A stretch of DNA of 64,000 nt. It comes from Rhodeus uyekii (lineage: Eukaryota; Chordata; Actinopteri; Cypriniformes; Acheilognathidae). The stretch is from NCBI GenBank assembly GCA_037043235.1, contig JAWRVZ010000104.1, positions 1,678,501-1,742,500 on the forward strand, in the 5' to 3' direction. Shown here piece by piece: positions 20,916 to 34,834 of this stretch (position 1 is its first letter; every line of letters starts with the position of its first letter). The position numbers and the translations under genes are program-made. The notes under the pieces were generated by a model. It saw only the letters and a program-made list of their open reading frames with translations, had not been told where the DNA came from and did not search any database.

Positions 20916-22754
20916 GTTCCCACACCTTCTGAATGATAAATATCCGTAGAATTCAAGAATTATATCACTAGAATTAATTAGTTTTATGTTTTCAAATCAA
21001 ATTTTATATCTATGTAAATTACATTAAACATGGAAAATTGTATTTATATACATTTTTGATTTGTCATATTTATTGTAATATAAACCTAGTTAATGTTTAT
21101 ATATAAATGTTTGTTTTTATAAATATTTTATTACATTAATTTGCATAATATTAATTATGTTTATATGAAACACTAACTCATATTCATTTTCAATATAAAA
21201 TATTGAACATTAATTTCAAAAATATTGAAAATATTGAATTTCAATAAATATTAAACGATAAAGATTCAGTATTTCCCTACTTTTTAGCATTTCAATATTT
21301 CATATTTTTTGAAGAAAAATATAACTAACTAGCTTTGAAATTACTAGTTAAATTTGTGAACAATTTTGACTATTCATTTTCATGCTTCATATAACCTATT
21401 GTTAATTTTCCCTCTGAAAATACGGCACATTACAGATGTTAAATGTTAATGTTGCCTTTAATACACTCAATGCTATATTTGATAACACTCTTGAATTTCA
21501 TGTTGTTGACCCTATAACCCTTAAAGATACACATACACCATGGAAATCACTTTGCTTTCTTTCTTGCAGTTATTTAGGTCAGAAGAAAGAAGCAACCAGA
21601 GTATATAAGCTTGTTACGAGTTGCTCTGAAGAACCGTGTACATGCGAAGCCCCAAAGCGTAGCTCTTCTGGAGGACTCAATGTATGTGCTTTCTGGCAGA
21701 CTCGTTAATCTATAGAGCCGCTCTGTACAGCTCAGAAATAGGTCAAAGCTGAGGCTAGGGTTTTATGTGAGTGTGTAATTTGTGTGTGAGTGTGTTTCAC
21801 CTGACTCTGTCTGCACTGTGGTTGTCATTACCGAAGATAAGAATCACATGGCTTCAACCGGCTATGATTTTATGGATACATAACTACTTTGTTCTGTTGG
21901 TCCAAACACCCCACTCTGTGTGCCGCGCTCTTTTAAAGATTCAGACTGTGAATTATGCACAGTGTGATATTATATTTAAGAGCCGGGCGAGTTTGAAACT
22001 AGCAGTACGTAGCTAGAATTTTGCTAGCTAGAAATTGTAGCTATCTAGACATGACAATGCCATGTTGCTAGGTGGTGGGTATGGCATGACTTAATGTCTG
22101 GTCCATAATCTGGTCCATGTCCAGGGTAACCTACACACAGAAGTATAAGACGTAGGGTTAAGTATGAGCAACAAGAGAGAGAAAAATGGATATGATACAG
22201 AGTGCATAGAAGGGCACCTTTGATCAGCAGGAAGTCATTTTATAATTGAGATCGTACGTCTGGAAAACATAGCGTCTGTCTTCTGCAGCGTATGTGTGGT
22301 TTAAGTACGCCTGAGAGGCCAGACTGCTGTTGACGCGACGGTGTTTTAAAGATCAAACACCATAAGCAAACACAGATCTCGATAGTCCACGATCAAAGCG
22401 CGCCCCAGTCGACATCGTAAACACACACACGCTTGCGCTCACACTCTTATATTCATTCTGAGATGCTCTGGATCTTGTGGTTGTGATAAAACACATCACT
22501 GTTAAAATATTTGCAAGCGCTTTGATGCATAATTCTATTGTTCAGCTTTTTCTGTCAATTTTACAGGCTCTTCCACACATATGGTTCAGAAAGAATGTTC
22601 TGTATTCAATACAAGGCTATTATCAACATCATTTGTGGCATGCACTTGATTGCACTAGACAATTGTCTTCACAGTCAGTTTGTAAAATAAGGCAAAAAGT
22701 GCAAATTCATTTACAATAAAAGTCAAATTGAATACATTTAAATCTGGTTTGTAC
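20916..22754. other. Intergenic, no gene seen
   Basis: Very AT-rich to about 21420, then ordinary sequence. The frame at 21436-21708 has no recognisable domain and no splice or promoter support, so I leave it uncalled. Confidence 0.5.
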
Positions 22755-23514
22755 TGTCAGGGTTGATACGAGGACTCAATAGTGCAGGAGAGTGGGGACT
22801 TTATTATAACAAAGAAAAATAAAAGTACAACAAAAACCACCCCAAGGGAGAAAAACAAGACTTAACTGACTCGACTCGGACAAACAAGACTAGACTAGGA
22901 ACAGGACAGGAACCAGACATCATCCAAAAACGCAGACGAACCAGCACAAGACGGCAAACACAGAGGGAATAAATACACACAGGAGGAAGGGTAATTGATC
23001 AGGAAACAGCTGGGACAAATCAAACTAATGACAAAGAAACAAGGAGGGAGGAGAACACAATGACAAGACATGAACACGCAGCAAATGCGGACGCGCATCG
23101 CCACGTGTTCACATTAGACGGAGACAGCGCGCAGCTGGGGTTAACCAAACTATGCGTGAAACGATAACACAACATGAAAGAATGCGGCCGATGTAAACAC
23201 GAACCGTGTGCTACAACAACACACACAGACACGAGAGGACGCGGTTCAAGCAAACCCTGAAACCACGCCCACTCACATAACGTAGAGCGCGTGAGAACGA
23301 GGAAAAACTCGGAATCCCGACACAAAACCGGAACTGAACCAAACCAAAGTATCGGGTCCGGACATCATAACCTGTACACCAGACGTTACACAGACAAGAG
23401 CACGTGCGACTTGAACACTCGAATCTGCGCGTGTGCACACAAACCACGAGACATTACGGTAGTGTCAGAGCTCTGCCACAACACCAAGAGATAGAATGTG
23501 GCAGAACCCTGACA
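22755..23514 (-). mobile_element. Solo LTR (family B), 760 bp
   Basis: Ends are TGTCAGGGTT and AACCCTGACA. Flanking pentamers TGTAC (22750-22754) and TATAC (23515-23519) match at 4 of 5. On the minus strand it has a TATA-like TATTTATTCCC and an AATAAAG signal close to its end. It is clearly related to the LTR at 37907-40709, for example around TTGGTGTTGTGGCAGAG, though in the opposite orientation. No internal genes are attached. Confidence 0.85.
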
Positions 23515-24513
23515 TATACTCCATGTATTTTAACATGTATGTTTCATTGTACATACATATAAATACGAATTTTGCTTGTTTTTATAAACATGATCAGTCA
23601 AATTGATTTTCTGATGTCAACGATGCTGTCAGTAGGACTTGTTTGAATGTGTCTCTATTTTTTCTGTATGGACCTGAAAGAGAACTGTTCATGTTGACTC
23701 TCTGAGACTTAAAAACACATCTTATACAACTTTTTTGCAGTCATGAAATCACCTGATTGACTGTCGCTTTTATAGGCAAGTTAAAGGAGTCCCAGTTTAC
23801 TTCAAGGGAAAGACTCAAGTGACTCACCACACTGACTGGCTAATATACTCAAATAAACGTGGTCACTAAATCAACGTTGTCTCGGTCTTGGGAGTGGAAT
23901 TTAAAAGTTCCAGACAGCACTGTAAACATTTAATAAATGTTAACCTAAAAACCTTTTTAACTAACATAAATTTAAACATTTTAAAAACGTATTCTATTAA
24001 CATTACTGGATTGTTAAAGCGTGTTTTTTTTTTTTTTTACTATGCCAGAACGTTCCATGTTAGTTGGGTACTTATAAAAAGGTAAACTGTTAGCTTGTAG
24101 TTTGATTCTTAACATGACTAAGTTTTTTTTTTCTCCCTTCAGCTGTTAGCTTGTGGTGCAGGTGATGTACGAGAAGCCTTTGTTGGGACATATAATGAAT
24201 TTGTTTGACCTCATCAAACCCTATATCAGCATGTAATTCATTCAATATGGAACTATCTTTGCCATACAAGGTACAAAATATTTGTGTGCAACTCCACCCA
24301 CACTTCGATCCAAAGCTCCAGGTGTTCCTGATGTTTGCAAAGCCAAGGAGTGTGTGCCCTTTGTGGTGAGAGGTGATCACACTGAGGTCATCTAATGAGC
24401 ATTCACAGTCCAGATGAACTCTTTATGACGTTAAGTAGGCTTTATCACCAAGTCACAGTTTGAATTGGAGAACGCGAAAATATGTCCACATGGAGCTATT
24501 TTCTGTCTTCAAC

Positions 24514-24547
<34 letters not shown>

Positions 24548-27500
24548 CAACCAATAATGTTCTTATTAAGTTGATAAGACCTGTGTTTCCTTAAAATATG
24601 GTACAATTAATATTTAACAGTATTAATGGCAAAGTTAGCTTCCAGTTGATAAGTACTTGGCAATACATTTGTTCAAGGGAATTTTGTATTGGTTCGCTTG
24701 GTTCTTATTTATTTTTAGTTAGTTATTTTCTTAGTTTTTAGACTTTCAAAACAAATCTTTTCAAATGCTTTACTCACAGAATAATGAATTGATGCAACTA
24801 ATAGGTTGATATTACTGTTTTCATTTAATTCTAACAAGTCTACAAAATATTTTTTAAGGATTTGGATGTCTCTTAAACAAATATCTTAACATGAATTAAA
24901 TTACCACGGATATAACAACAAATGGATGCCTGTGTATTTCTCTTAACCTTAATTTGCTTGATTAAAACAAGCATTCACCCTATAAGACAAACGGTTTTTA
25001 GATTATAGTGTTCTATTATAGTGGGATCACGTCAGGCTAGTTTATTCTGGTGTGTGTAAATTGGTTTTGCTATGAAAATTATAAAAATTTCTTAAAATGC
25101 CAACAGAATTGCAAAAATCTACCAAACAACTTTGTGCACTTTGTCCACAAGAAATAATTGTATTCAAAATTGTCTATCCATATCTAATAAAACAGGCCAC
25201 CTAGTATTACTATGCATTTTGATGCTATACATACAGGTGTAAATGGGGTTTTGACCACTTCCAAAGGTAGTCGAAACCGCATTCGACTGGATTCCTTTCG
25301 TAGTGTAGACCCACATGTGGTTGAATGTTGTATTTATACTTTGTCGACTTAAGACCCAAGTTTGGTTTGAAGACAAAAAAAATTCAAAGCATGATGTTCT
25401 TTCACCTGACTCTATTGACTGACTCTATATATTTTTTCCGATATCTCCAGGCTCGCTCTTATGTAAATTGCGTGATCTTATCTTGTATGATATATAGTAT
25501 GATATGATATATATTAATGATATAGGTTTTTAAAGAAAAACAACAGGTAAATTGGACTAGATATTTGAGTTACACTAATTCTTAAACAGAGCTTTATTTT
25601 GTGAACGTGGTATGTTTGATGTCAATTGGTTGTTATACGGCAATTGAATCTGGCCTATTTTAGCCGTTTGTCAATGGTAGAATGATCAGGCGACAGTTAC
25701 TGAACACATTAGTGTGTCAGAGAAGAGAAACTCGCAGAGAGCTGAACCGTGAAAAATGTCCTCTTTCAGCCTAAGGCTGTGACACTTGCCAATACTCAGA
25801 CCTTTAATGTGAATGCGTTTCTTTTGTGGCTCCTCTGTGATGCATTTAAAATTGGTTAAAGACGTACATGGGACAGTCCTGGTGAAGATTTTGTAATTCA
25901 GCATCCAGCTATGCCCACAGACTTATAGGAATTCACACACATACAAGCTCACAGCAGAATTAGGAGTTCTTGGCACTGGTAGCTGACCGAACTCAGTTGC
26001 CTAGCAACCAGGTGGCTCTTGAATGAGGGATGTCAGGATTGTGCTCTGTGTGAGTGTCTATAAGAGTACACAGCTCACACCATATACCCCAAGCATGCTT
26101 CACAATGAACGTCTTTCAAACCATTTGTAACGGAAGCAAGCTAGTATGAGCTGTGTGTGTAAACATCCCTACCATGCGGGTCACGGCACCAAATATTACC
26201 AGTTGTACTCTATTTTCTCCTTTTGGGAGTCAAACCAGTGTCTCCAGCATTGGAAGCTAGCGTGCTAACAAGAACGCTAAAGACCAGCATTCTTGTTTTC
26301 TTTGTCTTTGATGGTTTTATTCTCTATACAGCGTAAATCATCTACGTACAGTCCTTGTTTGACAGAGAAGCCCCTCTCATTTCACACCAAGTCTTTCAAT
26401 TGTCTGCTCTCCTCTCCCAGGAGGAAGAAAGATCGGAGTCCCTAATTCTCTCTGGTGGGACTTCACACCAGGAAACTCTTGCGGCTCCCGCCTCCTCAAG
26501 CAGCCAAATGATATGCTTGGCTTTGCAAGTTTTGCAGCAGCCTGTCCTGATGTCTGTCATTAAACGCCATAAATTCTTCACAAAGAACAAGAGCAGGGTA
26601 GTACATGTTTACTGTAGATGTTTCAACTCTGCCTCTAACAGAAGATTGACCCTGCAGAAATGTTTTTCACGTGTGTGAACTCAATTGTACCTTTCAAACT
26701 TTAGGAGGTGCCTAAACATGTTCACTTACTTGGCAGCATTGACGTGTTCAGCAGCATTAGCATTGCAAGTGATTTAGTCACAGTCATAGTGTTCACTAAA
26801 CCCAGGTTAATGCAATGGTGTGTTGTGTCTTTTTGAAAATGACAAGTTATGTTCCCTCTAATCTAGACAGTGCCACCTGAGAAAGACTTTGCTAGTCAGG
26901 ATATGACCCATCTTGGGTTTCTGTTGTCTCTTATTTTCTTTTGAAGGCAACAGAACCCTTTTAGAGTACATAATAGAGTGTGGGGATATCTGTTAATAAT
27001 AGATGAATTGTGTGCTGCATTCTCAGTTTAGCCACAAGGGGAGCTGTAGTAAGCATTAGTGCAAATTGTCTTCTCTTGTGTCGTGGCAGAGCAAAAATTT
27101 GAAGAGAATTTCAGAGAGAGTCACACATGATATAATACATAAAGTAAATATCATGACCATAAAATTAAGAAATTGTTCCCATGACCAGTGGTGAAGTGCA
27201 AGTTCGTGGACCCCTCGGTACTGATCATGTTCCAGAGGGTGAATTTAACCCTTGTTTTAGTTAAATTGTGGCCATGTTTGTACTAATTTATTCCCTAGTT
27301 TAATTTCAGTTAAATCGCTGCTTCATTGAAGTAATAAAATCCTTTGTTTTATTTAACTAAATTTGGGGCCATAAGCTGTTGGAAGGAATTCTTAATTATT
27401 TTTAGTCATTATTTTGTTAGCTAGCTATATTAATAAAAAAAAATAAAAAAAAATAAAAAAAGATTTATTGCACAAACATTTAAAAAAAGTTACATCACCC

Positions 27501-28888
27501 ACCACAGGAAAAAAACATGTTAGGTAATGATTCGAATCTGTGTTTGTATACTTGCGTAGTGCGTTTCTTGTCGAACAATGTGTGCACAAGGCTCTTCGAA
27601 TCTTGTATGCCAATATGCTAAACCACCATTTAGCTCAATAGATGGTAATGGATGGAGTAGATTAAGCTCCAAACGTGGGAAAAAGATAGCGCTTTGCCAG
27701 CAGTTATCTGACAGGGTTGCGATTAAAATTATTTCATTGGAGAAAATGAAGACTCATACACAGGCTTGTGGTTCAGTTATAGTTGTGCTTTTCTATTTCC
27801 TAGCTTTTGGCATTACGCATTGTGCTGCAGGGAACATATTCCACATGACAGTGTGTCTGGGCACATACATCATGTGCAGACAAATTCTTTACTCTCTTGG
27901 TTAGCACTCTAATCTGAGGGCTTCATTAAGGAGAAATACCAGTGTACTCTAATCAGCGCACTAGTTTTGGTGCAGCTACCTGTAATTCAGTTCATCTCAC
28001 ACAAGTCTGAACACGACAACCACAAACATGCATTTTTCAATAATCATTGATTTTAACAGCACATATTTACTTTTCTCTGGAAATGAACTAAAATCTCTAA
28101 ATCTCTATGAGGAAACACACACTTAGGCTATATTTGGAATATCTGTTATTTTGCATTATTTTTTTGCTATTTTGCTTTGTTAAATTTTCTGTAAAAAAAT
28201 AAAAATATGCTCAAGTTAAGTCCAATGCATTGCGGGATACAACATTTTGAACAGAAAATTTGTTTTCTGGCACAATTATCTTACTACTGTATCTTATCCA
28301 ATATCCAGATTTCACCTTTAAACTGTTTAAACATAATTTCATAATGCTAGTGTGACGTTATTGTTTCCTGAATGACGCAGACCACGTACTGTTGTGACCC
28401 CAGGCCACTTTCCAGAAGCCAATTTGGAGCTCTTTACACAACACTGAACTTTACACAAAACTTGTTCGTTGACATATTCTCAGTCAGAAACAGGTTGAAA
28501 CTACTTAGACTTCAACACTGGCATTGGAGTCATGACTTTTAAGCAGAAGACTGCATATTTTTTTTTTTTTTTTACAATTTAAAAAAAAAAATTCTTCTTT
28601 ATTTTAAATGTAAAAATTAATAAAAAGTATTTAATATAAATTGGATACTTAACATGGAGGAATAAATAGCGACCCTGGATTAATGTCTTGATTAAAGTCA
28701 AAAATACCTAGTTTCTTCAAATGACCATCATTTTTATCCTTTGTGAAGAGCCTTGTGGAAGGAACCTTCATGGAGGAATTTAGTTGCTCACTTTTGTTAG
28801 TTGAAAAACAGTGTTCTGTATTCACATATGTTATCTAGCTAATGAAACATTGTCTAGGATTCCATAAATGTTTGGAATTTTAGAAATT
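23515..28888. other. Intergenic, no gene seen
   Basis: Contains a (GT)n run at 24515-24545 and a possible MITE around 27235-27375 (AAATTGTGGCCATG and AAATTTGGGGCCATA). The stretch 26340-26600 is complex, repeat-free sequence that could be conserved noncoding DNA. Open frames at 26355-26678 and 27578-27904 lack any recognisable domain. Confidence 0.45.
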
Positions 28889-29514
28889 TAAAGGGCACCT
28901 AATATGCCATTTTTACAAGATATAATATCATTCTTAGGTGTCCCCAGAATGTGTTTGTGAAGTTTCAGCTCAAAATACAGCAAAGTTTATAAATACAGCA
29001 TCATTTCTAACACTACTTGTAAATGCCCCTTTTTTCATGCATGTATCTTTAAATGCAATTGAGCTGTTGCTCCCCACCCCGTTTTCCAGAAGAAAGCAGA
29101 GCCTGATGCTAGAGGAGAACTTCTCCTTCATGTGATATTAGGCATAATCTGTCAAATACACACTTGGTTGTGTAAAAAAAAAAAGTACACATAAATAAAA
29201 TGTCTGAGAATATAAACAAAGTAAAGAAATTGCATGTGTATATTAGATCTGTGTATCGAAGTGAAAGCAACGTAATATGTATTCTATATTGTACCTACTG
29301 CTTAATGTGCTGTTAATATGAATCAAACAACAAAAGAAATTCAGACAGACTAATTGAATAACTTAATAGTTATAATAAGTCATAAAAATGCTTACAAAAA
29401 ATTAAAAGAGGCATGGGTGGCCTTTTACCACTATAGGGTGGTTGTACACACACACTGCCACCACACGTTTATATTCAACACCATGTGTAAGTGAATTTTG
29501 CATTATAGGTCCCC
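28889..29514. mobile_element. MITE-like element with 'GGGCACCTA' ends
   Basis: Left end AAAGGGCACCTAATATGCCA and right end ATTTTGCATTATAGGTCCCC are imperfect inverted repeats about 620 bp apart. The interior words GGTGTCCCCAGAATGTGT and GTTTCAGCTCAAAATAC are as I recall from an abundant teleost family. No clear target duplication remains. Confidence 0.65.
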
Positions 29515-30539
29515 TACAATACTTGATATTGAAGGTTCTAGAACTATAGACATGGGTTTGCATAGTTCTCATGTAGGATTATCATAATTATGAGTTTTCA
29601 TTTGACAATTATAGAAAGCGTTACATTATATGTTTTCAAACTTTTGTTTTTGAACTTATATTCAATACAAGTGCATTTTGTCTTACTGCACTGGCTGATT
29701 TATTTAAACTTATTTTAATAATAAACCAGTTGAAGTAAACATGAACAAATCTGTCATTTATATGTACATTTATATTCCAAATACAAATCTATGAGAACAT
29801 GTCATATCTCATAAACTGTTGCTTCTCAGTTATCTTGTGGGAAAACAAATGAAAACAAAATACTCATTAAGAATAAGGTTTTAGAGATATGTTTACAGTT
29901 GTTAGGTAAATTAACTTATAGATGTCTAACTATAGCACTTGGCTAACATTTAAATTTGTCCCTTATTGGCAATAGCCAAGTTGTCATTACAGTAATTCTG
30001 ATATGAACGCAGCACTAGCACACTGGTATCTGTCAAATGATAAATCAAAATTTCATTGAATTATTTCAGCTTTCATTACAAGAAAATTTGCACCAAAGAA
30101 AACCCATGGAGATGAAGGCACTTGCGATTTCTTGCCTGAACTAATCCACTTTGAAGAAATTAGACCATCTGTCGAATTAAATCCAGCCCCTCATGGTAAG
30201 ACAGACCAAATGCCCCATTTGCCTTTCTGATCTCTGCTGGATTGCATGTCTTTTTAATATTTACTCTATCAGAGATGAAGTCTCGGCCTGCGAAGGCTCT
30301 GGACTCTAACTGATCCTGCTGAGTTTCAAAGGGAGCTTCAGTCAAGACCCATAACCCCGTCTCCTCTGATTAGCTAATTGGTGGTCAGAACTGTGTCTGG
30401 TTGAGTAGACTGCATGAATTGGCAACGTGTAATTTCACTGCCCATGTATCGTCTTAACTAGTCAGTTAGCTTTTGGAGTTACACAGTGCTTTGATACTAA
30501 CAGGTACAACACTCATGACTCTATTTAGGCTTAAAACCA

Positions 30540-31880
30540 GGGTTAGGCGCTTCTACATAACTGTTATTCACTTGTCAGTTTAAATCTAGACTAAAAACAC
30601 ATCTCTTCAATCTTCCATACACATAACACATTATACATTTGTATTCAAATCATGTAAAATGATTGTTAGGCTGCATAATTTATGTCAGTCGGAAACGAGA
30701 ACACTTCCCATTACACCTGGTGTTCTCGTAACATCAGAAGAAGAATGGAGAATATATATCATCTACGCTGATATTAGGCTCTGTTTATCCCGAGGTTACC
30801 GTAGTCAGCCGGACCTGCACTTCAACAAGACCACAACATAGCCCTGAAGTGTCTGCAGTGACCCTGACTCTACTAGACCCTCCCCTGTGAAGGCCTCATG
30901 AATCTGATCTCCAACCAGATGGAACCGGATTCAAATATTTTGAGTGTCTCGATCTCAATCTGATTTCTGACCTGAAAGGCTGACTATATCGTAATCATGT
31001 TTGATTTGTTGGCCAGAAGAGAACTGGTCCCCCGACTGTCCCTGTTGGAGTTTTGGTTCCTTGTCACTGTCACATCTGGCTTGCTTAATTGGGAAACATT
31101 TAATATTCATCAATAATATGTTACGGCCCATCACCATATAATAGCTCATTGATAATAATAAGACAAATAATGGTAATGGACCGAACATATAAATAACCCA
31201 CAGACACGAGATAACGGTTCAAGACGCCCAAGCGCCTACATTTACTAATCAACAAAAGAAGTGAATACAACACATGTCAACCAAACATTATTCAACAAAC
31301 AGAAATAAAGAAACAACAGTAAACTGCTAGCACAGCTAAGGAAACAGACCCCTGCCTACACCGGTTCTTACCAGCAGTTCTTACCTGACTCTCGATAAAA
31401 GAACAGGTGAGTCTTCCGGGCATCTGCTTCCCTCACTATTCTAACTAAATAAACAAAACGTGAACTACCAAACAAAAACCACTACCAGCTACCGAAAATA
31501 AGAGAAGTAACGAATAACAGTAAATACAAAATTACTCAAAAGATCAACATAAACACAACTAAACTAGAATGCAAAAAAAGGCGAAGCTCCCAAAATGCAT
31601 CGAGAGCGGCGTCGAGAGACGATGGGACGGAGATGGAGAGAGAGTGAGACGCCATCATTGATGGCTGTCGGCTTTATTTCAGGAATCACTGATGACATCA
31701 CGGCGTTCCGCTAATAGGGTATTCCCTAAAATACCCTATTAGAAAAACAAAAATTACCCAGAGACCGTAACATAATTATTGATAGGAAAATTTTTATTTT
31801 ATTTTTTCTCTGTAAAGCTGCTTTGAAACAACCTCTAGTGTAAAAAGCGCTATATAAATAAAGGTGACCTGACTTGACTA
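30540..31880 (+). repeat. Dispersed retroelement-like repeat, split by an LTR at 31119-31772
   Basis: The block from TTTATCCCGAGGTTACCG to AGACCCTCCCCTGTGAAGGC recurs at 36436-36590. After the inserted LTR the repeat resumes and ends with GTAAAGCTGCTTTGAAACAA then GCGCTATATAAATAAAGGTG and a TGACTTGAC tail, a 3' end very common in cyprinid genomes. Probably a LINE-related or other retroposed 3' end; the class is not certain. Confidence 0.65.
31119..31772 (-). mobile_element. Solo LTR (family C), 654 bp
   Basis: Ends are TGTTACGG and CCGTAACA. Flanking pentamers TAATA and TAATT match at 4 of 5. On the minus strand it reads TGTTACGGTCTCTGGG..., with GAAATAAAGCC as a poly(A) signal. Near that end is a perfect 13-base stem (31711-31723 with 31730-31742). 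It was inserted into the older repeat at 30540-31880. Confidence 0.82.
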
Positions 31881-33392
31881 TCATAGGTTATAGGTAGGGG
31901 TAGGTTTAGGGGTAAGGATAGGATTAGTACAAAATTTTTACAAAAATGTTGTTCCAAAATATATTGACTTCCTTGGCAAAATCACAGTGACTAAGTGAAA
32001 ATGGTAATGAGTTATTTGGCACTGTCTCAAATTTCCATTTGTGAGATATTTTTTTATGGAAACAAATTATTGCAGAGTTCAATTCAGTTAAATCTTTTAT
32101 TTTTATACATATCCTATCATCTCAACTGAAGAGGTCGCCTCTTCAGAGCTCCAGTGACTTCTGTCAGCATCAGCATACTGAATCTCTTCTCTTTCCTTTC
32201 ATTGGCCTCGTTCCCGCATCTCATATCAGAAATAATTGACAGGGATGGGGAGACAGAGATAGTAAGAAAAACAGAGAGATAAACTAAGGGAAAACAGGGT
32301 TCCATGGTAATTGACATATCTAAGCTTTGCGATCTGCTGGTTGTTTCCGTTCGGTGTGATTTGTCATAGTGGGAGATACGGTGGCATCTGTGAATGTGCA
32401 AAAAGGAAGGAACAGATGCCAGGAGCAATAGCTTTTTAGCTGTTATAGGCAGTTTTTTTTTTTTGGCAAAAAAACAGCAGAGAAGCTTGGCGTACCATAT
32501 TCTTAATCTTGTACATTCAGACCAGATATAAATCACTGGACTTCATCAGGGAATTACGGTTTGCTGACTGCCACAGATCTGATGGTTAGTTGGGGTAATG
32601 TTAATATAACGTTGCAAAATTTCCATTATGTTATTTTATTACTTTTTGGAAGCAACAAAATTGTTAAATTTTGATACCATTATGCCTAAGGTAATTTTTT
32701 CTTTTGATGTAATTTCTTTACAAACAAACTTGCTTTCCCTAAAACTGCAAGTGAACACCAAAAAGCAACAGAGCAAAATTACATTGCTTTGGAAATTAAA
32801 AAGCCCGATGTACTAAAAAGTTAAACATTTTCTTTGAAAGGTTTGTGTACAGGTTGGTGAGGTCATTTTGTAAAGAAACACTATAGACTGAACATAATTA
32901 TATTAAACATGCACATAACGTCAACGTTGTTACAAATTCCGATTTTGAGACCCTTTAAAAATACCCCGTTATCATGTACTGTAAATGAATGGCAAAAATA
33001 CACAAAAGGTTGGTGTTGCTTCTCCAGTAAATTGATCTTGTTTTGGAGATTTTTAGATACTTCACTTATATATTTCAAAATAGACAAATTAAATTGGGAA
33101 GTAATTTTTAACAGTGTACTCAAGTTTCGTGAATGTCTCAATGTAAATAAATTTCATCAGTATCATCAGGAAAAATATCACCGGATGTCTCGGCAATAGC
33201 TGATTTGGCAATGCCGTTCAAATGAAGTAAAAACAATGAGTAAAACATCACATGCTACATTTGGCCTGTGGAATTAGTAGTCTAATTTCTGTACGGCAGT
33301 AGATGAGAGTAGTTGAGGATATGAGTTTTCTGTATGTTTGATCAAACAGGTTCAACTTCAAGAATAAAATATGAATTAACTTGCATAAATTA
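31881..33392. other. Intergenic, no gene seen
   Basis: The longest frame (32117-32536, minus, 139 codons) has simple composition and no domain; I do not call it. Nothing else was identified. Confidence 0.5.
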
Positions 33393-33445
33393 CAGTGGAA
33401 TACAGTTATTTCGATGGCCTCAGGGTTGCAAAAAAAGTTGCCTCC
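33393..33445. mobile_element. Fragment of the Tigger-like family
   Basis: TA at 33391-33392 is followed by CAGTGGAATACAGTTATTTC, GATGGCCTCAGGGTTGCAAA, closely similar to the end at 52367-52420. The other end was not found, so the copy is truncated. Confidence 0.7.
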
Positions 33446-33666
33446 GTTACACGAGTAAGCAATATATCTTTGCTCTCAGGGTTATTTCTGATTTCACATG
33501 CACCTAAAAATCACAAAATGACAAATTTACATCTTCGACCTTTATTGACTAATATGGGTGCATACAATCTGTGAAATATGCCACAGAAAACTGCACACAA
33601 ATTTATAGAGAGCAATAAACTGTGCCATCTCCAGTGGACTCCTCGCCAAGTGTCTGGATGGTGAAG

Positions 33667-33747
33667 CAACAAACCCCTTTAGTTAAGAAAACCCTTAAAT
33701 AACATTCCAATAATAAAAAGGGTTTACTTAACTTAATGGGTTTGTTG
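33667..33747. other. 81-bp hairpin with 30-base arms
   Basis: Arms 33667-33696 and 33718-33747 pair at about 27 of 30 positions (CAACAAACCC...GTTAAG...AAACCCTT) around a 21-base loop. Weaker complementarity continues outward, for example GTGCCATCTC near 33626 with GAGATGGCAC near 33862. It could be a foldback element or a small-RNA precursor. Confidence 0.65.
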
Positions 33748-34118
33748 CAACTGGACACTGACCTTTACCGAACAGGCCTAGAGAGGAAGTTTTGCAAGCC
33801 AAAAAGAATCTACAGTGTTGTCGGGCTCTCCCAGAGTCCACTGTTGAGTGAATGAGATGGCACACATCCAGGCTACAGCTAAAAATCTTTTTCTCCTTCA
33901 AGCGCAGAGCTTCGCTTTTCAACTTCCAGGAAGCTCAAACTAAGCCATCAGGTGGAAAGAGCTGTCATATCTGTTTGACAGGAAGTACAGTAAAATAGAT
34001 GTGCAATTGATGTACATTATTTACTTTCAAACTCACTGACCTTGAGAAGATAACGGTATTTACCATAGTTTAAAATGCATATATGTGTGTGCTTATGTGT
34101 TTAAGAGTTTTTAAAAGT

Positions 34119-34141
34119 ATATATATATATATATATATATA
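34119..34141. repeat. (AT)n microsatellite
   Basis: About 11 AT units followed by ACACAC. Confidence 0.9.
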
Positions 34142-34771
34142 CACACTTTGTGACCATATGGTGACCATAAATACTATATATACAGTATATGTGTATAATC
34201 TGTGAATATGGTCACCACATGGGTGCTGGCATCAGCGCCAAACCTTTTCAGACACTCAGCCAGGAACTAGCATGAACAACCCCACATCAGAAACAACAGC
34301 TGCATGTCCCTACCGTTTTCCTGGAATTTACTACCGAAGCTGCTCTGAGGGTCCTTGAGTGCAACTACAAATTGAGACCAGAGGAACATGTTTACAGATT
34401 GTTGACTTATGCAATGCTTTTGGCTTTGATGATGTATGGGACAAATTATACATCAATAGTTGTTAGGGTTGAGTGTGTGTCTTTGTACCGCACCTTTGTT
34501 GCTGCCTTAAAACGGGCTATTTCATGAAATGCTCTTTTGTAAAAAGTGGTTGATGGTCTATGCGGACATAATCAAATGTTTAAAGGACAAAGCCGTGCCA
34601 TAATTGCCCTCAGATTAAGTAGACTGCCAAAGTCATTTAGATATCATACTAATAAAAATTTTTATAAAAAATTGATCAGGCCAAAATATCTTTCAAATGT
34701 ATACACATATTTATATGAATTTATAAAATGATAATATTTTTTTCTCTAATTTATTTACTTTTGCACAGAAC

Positions 34772-34773
<2 letters not shown>

Positions 34774-34831
<58 letters not shown>
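34774..34831. repeat. (AT)n microsatellite
   Basis: About 29 uninterrupted AT units. Confidence 0.93.

Positions 34832-34834
<3 letters not shown>

Noticed and set aside
26355..26678. 107-codon plus-strand frame as a gene
   Set aside because: No domain, no splice or promoter support; composition fits noncoding DNA.
27578..27904. 108-codon plus-strand frame as a gene
   Set aside because: No recognisable domain and no supporting signals; length is within chance expectation for this much sequence.
32117..32536. 139-codon minus-strand frame, the longest one outside the known genes and repeats
   Set aside because: Simple, biased composition (Lys run, Ser-rich part) and no domain or gene context.
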